Source of the DNA: Dendrocalamus latiflorus
Lineage: Eukaryota > Streptophyta > Magnoliopsida > Poales > Poaceae
Direction of reading: 5' to 3'
Assembly: GCA_017311315.1 (NCBI GenBank)
Contig: CM029666.1
Location: 34,420,749 to 34,484,748 of the forward strand
Length of the DNA stretch: 64,000 bases
Shown here: piece by piece, positions 1-9,239 of the stretch
Layout: every line of letters begins with the position of its first letter
Position numbering within the stretch: position 1 is the stretch's first letter
Position numbers and translations under genes: made by a program
The notes under the pieces: generated by a model
The model's input: the letters and a program-made list of their open reading frames with translations, nothing else
What the model was told of the DNA's origin: nothing
Database searches by the model: none

Positions 1-1448
1 AAAGAGCCTCCGTTCAACCGCAATCCTAAAAATAGCCGCAAGTAAGGAGGGCTCGCCGCCGGCGAACGCCGCCTCCGACGGCCTGGCCACTGCCAAAAAT
101 GGAACCCCCTCCCTACCCCGCACCCGTCCATGGTCTTATTTGCCGTCGCAGATCACCGGAGTACCGCCGGTCGCCACCACCCATCTCCTCTGCTTCGGCT
201 GTACGCGCGCAGGCATGAGGAAGAAGACGATCCTATTCACCCGACCGAACCCACTCGGTCTTGGTTGAGTCTAACCCGTTCGCCGCACCAGATGCATCCG
301 ACCGAGCCGCTTTTACTTGGTTGAGCCCAGCCCCTTTTGCCCGCACCGGTTGCAACCAACCCGAGCCAGGCCGACGCGGTCAAGCCGAGTCCGTTCGCCG
401 AGTCTGGTTCGAACCTGATGAATAGTAACCGGACCCGATGAATAGTAACCCGACCCAAAGCCCAAAATACATGTTTATACTCCCCGGATTCGTCTTGAGC
501 CCAATAACCCAAATCCAAAGCCCATTTCCCCATATAGCCCTCCAATAAACCAGAAATCCCAATTTAATGGAGTTTTTCGTATTTTCTTTTATTTTCTTTA
601 TTCCTAGCCTAGTCCTTCGGGCATGGAATTAATTTATTTTTAATTGTTTTGCGTTAGCTCCCGACGTCGAAGATCACCAGGAGCAGAAGGGAGAAGCTCA
701 AGTCCAAGCCCAGCCCGTCGAAGAATACAAGTTAATCGAAATCGTAAACCCGCAAGGCAAGTCACACATACCTTGATCATGTTGAACCTACATTTTCGCT
801 ATTTATTTATTAGTATTTTCATTATGTTATTTGTGAACTGTTATTTTTTTTACAATAAATGCTTAGAATGACATGATACTAGTTATGTCCTACCACCCGA
901 AAAAGCCCAGTCTAAATTTGATTGCCATAATCCCTTTGACAAGACCTAGTAATATTAATATGTAATCATGGTAGTTTAGATAATCAACAACATCTACTAT
1001 TATTAAAAGATTTGGTATTTGGGAAGTGGCTCTAGGGGAAGCGAGGATCGTTGGATTCTGCGACCTAGGGTGAAGGCAAATGTTACAAATCAATGGGAGT
1101 GTCAAATCACTGGACAGATTTGTAGAAGGGAATTTGCCACCGGGTAAAATAAGGACTAGACCCTTATGCTGAGTAAAGAACATAGTGATCGCCCAACCAC
1201 AAGTGTTGATACGTCAAACCTGGTCTAGTAGCTGCTCAAATTCGATTGAATCTCTACAAACGCAAGGCGAAGGCAAAGTGTGAGTCCATACGGAAGGGAG
1301 TTGAGAAGGGCCGTATGGAAATTGGCGCAGTGGGCGCCGTTGTGGTTTTTATTGTTGATTTGATTATCAGATGTCCACACAATAGTAGGTCGAGATGAGT
1401 CAGAGGTTGGAGGCCTGGGCTTATCAAGGAAACCCACTAGGTAGAGGC

Positions 1449-1456
1449 TATATAAA
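1449..1456 (+). promoter_or_regulatory. LTR 1 TATA box
   Basis: TATATAAA sits 94 bp before the CTCTGCAGAG palindrome's last base and about 0.58 kb before AATAAA, the expected position for the LTR core promoter. Transcription would start near 1480 (inferred). Confidence 0.6.
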
Positions 1457-1532
1457 GAATTGCGCAGTGAACAGCCTTGTTTCCTTTACTCTTTAGCGGG
1501 AGTTAAGGAATCTTGTGGGTAAAGCAGGGCAA

Positions 1533-1566
1533 CTCTGCAGAGTCATGATTAATGGTATTCGAATAC
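1533..1566 (+). other. Palindrome block in LTR 1
   Basis: CTCTGCAGAG (1533-1542) and GTATTCGAATAC (1555-1566) are perfect palindromes 12 bp apart. The same order and spacing class occurs in other LTR families of the window, in their own transcript direction. Further copies in this array lie at 8024-8057, 14515-14548 and 17973-18006. Confidence 0.7.
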
Positions 1567-2090
1567 GCCGTGCTTCCGGTAAATGAAGCTATGTTTAATG
1601 GGTGATTCCAGCAACAAGGCATAAGTAGAATTGGAAAGGATTTGGTAATGTGGGTGGTCTGGTAATTGAACCTTGAAAACCTATAAAGTTGTGATTTTTA
1701 TGTTTTTAACCAGTTTCCAACTAAAATTGCATCCACACAAAATAAGACATGTTTCCCTTTATTTGTTGTACCTTGCATGAAATTATTATTAAGCTCCGTG
1801 TGACTTGTTGAGTACAAGTGGTAGTACTCATGCTTGCTAAAAACATTAACAGAAATAGTCAGCAATGAGGAGGCAGACGAAGGCAAAGAAGTGAAACTTT
1901 ATGAGGTCGAGGATGCGTGGAATTAGGGTCGTCCTCCGCTCAGGCGTGCCTGTGGCGTTCTTTTGTTTGTAAGGTATCTAAGGGCCGTTTGCCCTTCTGT
2001 AAAACTTGGCTTTTAATGCCTTTATATTGTAATAAAGTTGATTTTTATCTTAAGCATGTGTTGGCAATGTTATACACTCGATGGATGTAC

Positions 2091-2120
2091 TCGCAACTGA
2101 ACAATCCTGGGCAGTTGCGA
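2091..2120 (+). other. U5 hairpin, LTR 1
   Basis: Perfect 9-bp stem TCGCAACTG / CAGTTGCGA around the 12-nt loop AACAATCCTGGG, ending 36 bp before the LTR end. The loop core ATCCTGG recurs in other LTR families whose stems differ. Confidence 0.75.
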
Positions 2121-2156
2121 GGGTTTCATAACGCTCCCAGAAATGGGGGTGTTACA

Positions 2157-2748
2157 GAGTGGTATCAGAGCTAGCCTGCTTGACCGTAGGATTACCCTAA
2201 GTGCATTAAGGATATTTGTGAAAACTATTTTACTTATAAAAATGAGTTACCTAAAATATCAATATTACTCCTGTATAATCTCTTCCCTGTCTACCTTACC
2301 TATCTGTCTTATTTTAAAATTAAGTTTTGTTTTCTAAGACTATTTATATTTATTCTTGTCTAAATTCAAAATTGGCGATGTGAGCAGAGGTTAAAAAAAA
2401 AGAAAAAAAGAGAAGAAAATATAGAGCTGTATGCGTTAGTATAGTTGAACCCTTTAGTAAATAGTATCTTTTTGGATGTGTAAAACAAGTTGAGATGTGT
2501 ACCTTGTATGAATGGTATGTGTCCAACTTGTATAATGAATAAAAACTATCTTTGCCTTTTTGATAATTTGTTTGCTATAAGTATCTCTAGTCTTAACCTC
2601 TTCAAATCTCAGTCTTTCTATTTCGCTCTAAAGCTCTTATCTATTTCATTCTAATCTTACCTTAATTTCTGAATTCTTACTTCCCTATCTGACTTTATTA
2701 AAAACTCGCTGCAGACCTAACTTCCAATCCCATCCAAGAACAATAAAG
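2157..2748 (+). other. Internal 5' leader with primer binding site, unit 1
   Basis: The primer binding site TGGTATCAGAGC (2160-2171) matches the 3' end of initiator tRNA-Met, three bases after the LTR. The remaining 577 bp before the Gag start are AT-rich with a purine stretch near 2393-2420 and carry no long frame. The leader is repeated at 8648-9239 and 15139-15730. The Gag start at 2749 is the first ATG of the long frame. Confidence 0.85.
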
Positions 2749-5532
2749 ATGGCTGAAACTGAAAATGGATCACAAGAGCAAGGCAACTCTTATCCAGGAA
2801 AAGTAAGGCAGCCAAACATAGTAGACCTATTGGCAAAGATGGAAGAAAACCGGCATCAAGCGGAACTTGGTCAAGTCAACAAGATGGAACAGCATATTAA
2901 ACTATTAGAACAGATTGCTGAGAAAAGTGAAGGAAATAGTCAGCAAGGACTGCCCGTACGATCAAAATGGGCAGATTTTCACAAGACTAGGCCCCCAATC
3001 TTTTCTTCATCACCTGACCCAATGGTGGCAGAAGATTGGTTTAGAGACGTGGAGAGAAAGTTAAATACCGTTCAATGCAATGACAAGGAAAAAGTACTAT
3101 ATGCCTCCCATCAGCTGCAAGGCCCAGCAGCAACCTGGTGGATGAATTATCAAGCTATGGTTGGAGATCGAGAAATTACTTGGAAAGAATTTGAGGATAT
3201 TTTTCGTCACACCCATGTACTGACTGGAGTGATGGAAGCTAAGCGTCGAGAATTTCTTGCGTTGAAGCAAGGAGAACGTACGGTCATGGAGTATCTTCAT
3301 CAGTTTAACACGTTGGCCCGTTACGCCCCTGATGACGTGAAAACTGAGGAGAAAAAGATGGAAAAATTTAGAGAAGGATTGCAAATATCTTTGAAGCATC
3401 ATATCTCGGCTATAGACTTTAAAGATTTGCCTTCAATGGTAAATAAACTCATTATATCGGAGGAAACCAAAAAGGAGTTAGAAGATACACAGAAGAGGAA
3501 GATAGTACAGATAACATCATCACCCGATGTACCTCGAAAACGAGTAATCCTAGTATCCCAGTTCAAAAACCAGCAAGACAAGACAATGATATTCACTCCA
3601 AGACCCCAAATACAAATGAACCAGAATACCACAACTCCACCACAAGATACAGTGAGAACCTCAAATTCCAAATGCTTTAAATGTGATAGGAACCATTTTC
3701 AGAAGCAGTGTCCACAGTGGCACCCCGCTTGTTTCCATTGTGGCCAAACTGGTCATTTCAAGACTCAGTGCCCAAGAGGAGGACTACATTCTAAAGTGGC
3801 AAAGGCCCAAGTCAGAGCACAGACATCTTCGCCACGACAGTTGACCGCTATACCAAAACAGGAGGAAGAAGGCCAGAGCCGACAGTTTATAGTCAAGCCA
3901 GTTGGAATTCAGACGACAGCTACAACGTCAGCAACGGACAAGGACAAAGGAATACTGAGGCCAGTCCAAGGAAGAATAAATCATATCTCGGCAAAAGAAG
4001 CAGCTAGAGCCAACGACGTCATCGTTATTACATTGAGTCGGAAGAGGTACCATGGCGAACAAGGTCAGATAGCAGCATTGGAAATTCAACAGACTCTAAC
4101 AGATCAGATCAAGACAGCTCAAGAGAATGATGAGGAAACACAACGACTTGCGAAGAAAAGTCAAGAAGAAAGTTCAACTGAGTTTGTTAAAGATGACCAA
4201 GGGATCTTGAGATTCCGAGGTCGTTATTGTATACCCAATAATAAAGAGCTGAAGGACTTGATTTTACGAGAAGCCCACTCATCTCAATTTTCCATACATC
4301 CAGGAGGAACTAAAATGTATCAAGATTTAAAGAAGAGATATTGGTGGAGTAAAATGAAAAGAGAGATAGCAGAGTATATCGCGCGCTGTGACACATGTCA
4401 AAAGATAAAGATAGATCACCAGAAGCCCTCAGGATTGCTAAATCCTTTACCCGTCCCAGAATGGAAATGGGAAGATATTGGTATGGACTTCATCACAGGA
4501 TTCCCAAAAACCCGCAACGGTTATGATGCTATTTGGGTAATCGTAGACCGATTAACAAAAGTAGCACACTTCATACCGATCAAGCAAACATATGGTAAGA
4601 ACAAACTAGTAGAGTTGTATTTGACCAAAATAGTGGTATTACATGGAATTCCAAAAAGAATAGTATCTGATAGAGGGGCACAGTTCACGTCTATATTTTG
4701 GGAGAAACTGCATGAAGCCATGGGAACCGACCTAGCATTCAGTACAGCCTATCATCCACAAACCGGAGGACAGACAGAACGAGTAAACCAAATCTTAGAA
4801 GACATGTTGCGAGCATGTGCGTTAATCTATGGAGCAGCTTGGGATACGTGCTTACCGTTTGCAGAATTTTCTTATAATAATAGTTATCAGGCTAGTATCA
4901 AGATGGCACCGTTTGAAGCCTTATATGGAAGAGCATGTAGGACACCGTTGAATTGGACTGAAACCGGACAACGACAATTTTTAGGACCACAAATCGTTCA
5001 AGATGCAGAAGCACATGTCAGGATCATTCGAGATAAAATGAAAATTGCCCAGGATCGACAAAAGCGTTATGCTGATACTCGTCGAAAAGATTTAAACTTT
5101 GAAATTGGAGATTTGGTATATCTCAAGGTCACACCATTCAAGTCAGTAAAGAGATTTCAAGTTAAAGGAAAGTTAGCCCCGAGGTATATTGGCCCGTTTG
5201 AGATTCTCGAGAGAATAGGTGAAGTAGCTTATAAATTGCAGTTAACACCGAACCTGGCAAGAGTACACAACGTATTTCATGTATCCCAGTTACGGAAATG
5301 TCTCCGCCATCCAACAGAGCAAGTGCCAGTTGATGACATAGACTTACGAGATGACCTATCATATGACGAAGAGCCAATTCAAGTCCTAGAAACTACAGAA
5401 AGGCAGTTAAAGGGTAAAAATGTCAGATTTCATAAGATACAGTGGCGAAATCATACAGCAGATGAGGCGACATGGGAAAAGGAGTCAGATTTACAGCGAG
5501 AATTTCCCAACCTACTCCTTGGCCCGAGTTGA
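2749..5532 (+). CDS. Gag-integrase-chromodomain fusion protein, unit 1 (RT-less gypsy)
   Basis: This is an uninterrupted 927-residue frame. Residues about 75-250 are a retrotransposon Gag domain. Two CCHC knuckles follow: C309-C321 with a short CX2CX3HX4C spacing, and C328-C341 with the usual CX2CX4HX4C. Around residue 425 the text passes directly from the stretch that precedes protease in the relative at 27761-32296 to the LSRK end of RNase H, so protease, RT and RNase H are missing without loss of frame. Integrase follows: zinc-binding H510, H517, C547, C550; catalytic D580, D641, E677 with exactly 35 residues between the last two; GPF motif near 815; a chromodomain-like C-terminus from about 870. 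Residue 278 is K here and R in units 2 and 3. Expected roles are RNA packaging and DNA integration; reverse transcription must come from elsewhere. Confidence 0.93.
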   Translation: MAETENGSQEQGNSYPGKVRQPNIVDLLAKMEENRHQAELGQVNKMEQHIKLLEQIAEKSEGNSQQGLPVRSKWADFHKTRPPIFSSSPDPMVAEDWFRDVERKLNTVQCNDKEKVLYASHQLQGPAATWWMNYQAMVGDREITWKEFEDIFRHTHVLTGVMEAKRREFLALKQGERTVMEYLHQFNTLARYAPDDVKTEEKKMEKFREGLQISLKHHISAIDFKDLPSMVNKLIISEETKKELEDTQKRKIVQITSSPDVPRKRVILVSQFKNQQDKTMIFTPRPQIQMNQNTTTPPQDTVRTSNSKCFKCDRNHFQKQCPQWHPACFHCGQTGHFKTQCPRGGLHSKVAKAQVRAQTSSPRQLTAIPKQEEEGQSRQFIVKPVGIQTTATTSATDKDKGILRPVQGRINHISAKEAARANDVIVITLSRKRYHGEQGQIAALEIQQTLTDQIKTAQENDEETQRLAKKSQEESSTEFVKDDQGILRFRGRYCIPNNKELKDLILREAHSSQFSIHPGGTKMYQDLKKRYWWSKMKREIAEYIARCDTCQKIKIDHQKPSGLLNPLPVPEWKWEDIGMDFITGFPKTRNGYDAIWVIVDRLTKVAHFIPIKQTYGKNKLVELYLTKIVVLHGIPKRIVSDRGAQFTSIFWEKLHEAMGTDLAFSTAYHPQTGGQTERVNQILEDMLRACALIYGAAWDTCLPFAEFSYNNSYQASIKMAPFEALYGRACRTPLNWTETGQRQFLGPQIVQDAEAHVRIIRDKMKIAQDRQKRYADTRRKDLNFEIGDLVYLKVTPFKSVKRFQVKGKLAPRYIGPFEILERIGEVAYKLQLTPNLARVHNVFHVSQLRKCLRHPTEQVPVDDIDLRDDLSYDEEPIQVLETTERQLKGKNVRFHKIQWRNHTADEATWEKESDLQREFPNLLLGPS

Positions 5533-5550
5533 TCTCGAGGTCGAGATCCT

Positions 5551-5567
5551 TTTTAAGGGGGGTAGGT
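5551..5567 (+). promoter_or_regulatory. Polypurine tract, unit 1
   Basis: The run AAGGGGGG followed by TAGG lies directly before the LTR start TGAAACA. It primes plus-strand DNA in LTR elements. The copy before LTR 3 is at 12042-12058; that of unit 3 is deleted. Confidence 0.85.
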
Positions 5568-7939
5568 TGAAACAAATCTGAAAATCCGAAAATGTTCAAA
5601 AATCTGAATTTGAGCTCAATTTTCGTTTTTGCTTTGATCTCTCAATTCCTCATCCTATTCTACACTAATCTCAACATCCAAGTGCCCAAATCACCACCAT
5701 CAATCGGATTGGGAGAGGGAGCAAGTGTTGTCACTGTGCTTGACTGAAAAATCTCCACCGCCTCCCTGTTTTTGTCGCCGCCACTCACGATCTTTTCGTG
5801 ATTGCCCGTACGCGCGCCTCCTCCCGCCAGCACTGCTCGGTGGATAGCCATCCCACCCCGCCCCGGGCCTCGTGGCACGCCACGCCAGCCCGCACAACCG
5901 CCGTGCGCCAGCTTTTGCCGCCGCCCTTCTCTTCCGTGCGCGCCACCGCCACCCCACGCCAACGGACTCCGCCACCTCCCCCGCGCGGACAAGCTTCCCT
6001 TTACACCTCCTCTCTGCCGCCCTGACGCCCTGCACCGGCCAAAGATCGTGGCATTGCCGCCGGCTGCCACGCACCGTCGCCGCCCTGGGAAATATCCGGG
6101 CCAAACCGCCTTACTCCGCCTACTTAAGCAATTCCGACCCCAAGCCGAGTATCACAAACCCCACGACCGCCCGACGCCCCCCCAACGCCTCCATTGCCAT
6201 TCCCACCACCGGTAATTCCAAAAAGCCCTAAATCCGAGCCCTAACTCAATGTCGACCTCCCGATCATCCGTTCTTCAATTACTTCTACCTAAAGCTTCTC
6301 CATAGCCCTAGAATCATACCCCGACCGCCGCCATAGCCCCTTCGCCACCCCTCTTCCCCGGCGCCGTGAGCACTCCGCCACCGCATCCACCTCACCGTGG
6401 CTAGCCTTGCACGGCCATCCCCAGCCCAAACCGCCGCACCCATTAACCTTCCCCGTCCCCAGAGATGCTCAAATGCTAGCCCTATTGCCCAAAAGAGCCT
6501 CCGTTCAACCGCAATCCTAAAAATAGCCGCAAGTAAGGAGGGCTCGCCGCCGGCGAACGCCGCCTCCGACGGCCTGGCCACTGCCAAAAATGGAACCCCC
6601 TCCCTACCCCGCACCCGTCCATGGTCTTATTTGCCGTCGCAGATCACCGGAGTACCGCCGGTCGCCACCACCCATCTCCTCTGCTTCGGCTGTACACGCG
6701 CAGGCATGAGGAAGAAGACGATCCTATTCACCCGACCGAACCCACTCGGTCTTGGTTGAGTCTAACCCGTTCGCCGCACCAGATGCATCCGACCGAGCCG
6801 CTTTTACTTGGTTGAGCCCAGCCCCTTTTGCCCGCACCGGTTGCAACCGACCCGAGCCAGGCCGACGCGGTCAAGCCGAGTCCGTTCGCCGAGTCTGGTT
6901 CGAACCTGATGAATAGTAACCGGACCCGATGAATAGTAACCCGACCCAAAGCCCAAAATACATGTTTATACTCCCCGGATTCGTCTCGAGCCCAATAACC
7001 CAAATCCAAAGCCCATTTCCCCATATAGCCCTCCAATAAACCAGAAATCCCAATTTAATGGAGTTTTTCGTATTTTCTTTTATTTTCTTTATTCCTAGCC
7101 TAGTCCTTCGGGCATGGAATTAATTTATTTTTAATTGTTTTGCGTTAGCTCCCGACGTCGAAGATCACCAGGAGCAGAAGGGAGAAGCTCAAGTCCAAGC
7201 CCAGCCCGTCGAAGAATACAAGTTAATCGAAATCGTAAACCCGCAAGGCAAGTCACACATACCTTGATCATGTTGAACCTACATTTTCGCTATTTATTTA
7301 TTAGTATTTTCATTATGTTATTTGTGAACTGTTATTTTTTTTACAATAAATGCTTAGAATGACATGATACTAGTTATGTCCTACCACCCGAAAAAGCCCA
7401 GTCTAAATTTGATTGCCATAATCCCTTTGACAAGACCTAGTAATATTAATATGTAATCATGGTAGTTTAGATAATCAACAACATCTACTATTATTAAAAG
7501 ATTTGGTATTTGGGAAGTGGCTCTAGGGGAAGCGAGGATCGTTGGATTCTGCGACCTAGGGTGAAGGCAAATGTTACAAATCAATGGGAGTGTCAAATCA
7601 CTGGACAGATTTGTAGAAGGGAATTTGCCACCGGGTAAAATAAGGACTAGACCCTTATGCTGAGTAAAGAACATAGTGATCGCCCAACCACAAGTGTTGA
7701 TACGTCAAACCTAGTCTAGTAGCTGCTCAAATTCGATTGAATCTCTACAAACGCAAGGCGAAGGCAAAGTGTGAGTCCATACGGAAGGGAGTTGAGAAGG
7801 GCCGTATGGAAATTGGCGCAGTGGGCGCCGTTGTGGTTTTTATTGTTGATTTGATTATCAGATGTCCACACAATAGTAGGTCGAGATGAGTCAGAGGTTG
7901 GAGGCCTGGGCTTATCAAGGAAACCCACTAGGTAGAGGC

Positions 7940-7947
7940 TATATAAA
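7940..7947 (+). promoter_or_regulatory. LTR 2 TATA box
   Basis: TATATAAA at the position equivalent to 1449-1456. It would drive the unit 2 transcript. Confidence 0.6.
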
Positions 7948-8581
7948 GAATTGCGCAGTGAACAGCCTTGTTTCCTTTACTCTTTAGCGGGAGTTAAGGA
8001 ATCTTGTGGGTAAAGCAGGGCAACTCTGCAGAGTCATGATTAATGGTATTCGAATACGCCGTGCTTCCGGTAAATGAAGCTATGTTTAATGGGTGATTCC
8101 AGCAACAAGGCATAAGTAGAATTGGAAAGGATTTGGTAATGTGGGTGGTCTGGTAATTGAACCTTGAAAACCTATAAAGTTGTGATTTTTATGTTTTTAA
8201 CCAGTTTCCAACTAAAATTGCATCCACACAAAATAAGACATGTTTCCCTTTATTTGTTGTACCTTGCATGAAATTATTATTAAGCTCCGTGTGACTTGTT
8301 GAGTACAAGTGGTAGTACTCATGCTTGCTAAAAACATTAACAGAAATAGTCAGCAATGAGGAGGCAGACGAAGGCAAAGAAGTGAAACTTTATGAGGTCG
8401 AGGATGCGTGGAATTAGGGTCGTCCTCCGCTCAGGCGTGCCTGTGGCGTTCTTTTGTTTGTAAGGTATCTAAGGGCCGTTTGCCCTTCTGTAAAACTTGG
8501 CTTTTAATGCCTTTATATTGTAATAAAGTTGATTTTTATCTTAAGCATGTGTTGGCAATGTTATACACTCGATGGATGTAC

Positions 8582-8611
8582 TCGCAACTGAACAATCCTG
8601 GGCAGTTGCGA
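8582..8611 (+). other. U5 hairpin, LTR 2
   Basis: Identical to the 9-bp stem, 12-nt loop hairpin at 2091-2120. Confidence 0.75.
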
Positions 8612-8647
8612 GGGTTTCATAACGCTCCCAGAAATGGGGGTGTTACA

Positions 8648-9239
8648 GAGTGGTATCAGAGCTAGCCTGCTTGACCGTAGGATTACCCTAAGTGCATTAA
8701 GGATATTTGTGAAAACTATTTTACTTATAAAAATGAGTTACCTAAAATATCAATATTACTCCTGTATAATCTCTTCCCTGTCTACCTTACCTATCTGTCT
8801 TATTTTAAAATTAAGTTTTGTTTTCTAAGACTATTTATATTTATTCTTGTCTAAATTCAAAATTGGCGATGTGAGCAGAGGTTAAAAAAAAAGAAAAAAA
8901 GAGAAGAAAATATAGAGCTGTATGCGTTAGTATAGTTGAACCCTTTAGTAAATAGTATCTTTTTGGATGTGTAAAACAAGTTGAGATGTGTACCTTGTAT
9001 GAATGGTATGTGTCCAACTTGTATAATGAATAAAAACTATCTTTGCCTTTTTGATAATTTGTTTGCTATAAGTATCTCTAGTCTTAACCTCTTCAAATCT
9101 CAGTCTTTCTATTTCGCTCTAAAGCTCTTATCTATTTCATTCTAATCTTACCTTAATTTCTGAATTCTTACTTCCCTATCTGACTTTATTAAAAACTCGC
9201 TGCAGACCTAACTTCCAATCCCATCCAAGAACAATAAAG
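8648..9239 (+). other. Internal 5' leader with primer binding site, unit 2
   Basis: Primer binding site TGGTATCAGAGC at 8651-8662; otherwise the same non-coding leader as unit 1. Confidence 0.85.

Larger units (their letters stand above)
1..2156 (+). repeat. LTR 1 of the array, 5' truncated by the window
   Basis: This is the last 2156 bp of a 3080-bp LTR; about 924 bp lie before the window. It ends TGTTACA at 2150-2156, just before the primer binding site. A TATA box lies at 1449-1456 and an AATAAA at 2031-2036, so U3 is about 2.4 kb and R plus U5 about 0.68 kb. It has private differences from LTRs 2 and 3 near 217, 369, 505 and 1221. The open frames in the C-rich U3 part are compositional and are not called. 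Confidence 0.93.
5568..8647 (+). repeat. LTR 2 of the array (shared, 3080 bp)
   Basis: Runs from TGAAACA to TGTTACA and serves as 3' LTR of unit 1 and 5' LTR of unit 2. U3 contains a C-rich, CpG-rich block (about 5750-6640). The TATA box is at 7940-7947 and AATAAA at 8522-8527. I found no difference from LTR 3 by eye. Confidence 0.95.

Noticed and set aside
5660..6759. Several 100-140-codon frames in the C-rich LTR segment, repeated with the array
   Set aside because: They overlap on both strands, are arginine/proline-rich by composition and lie in U3 of the LTR. No start context or domain supports them.
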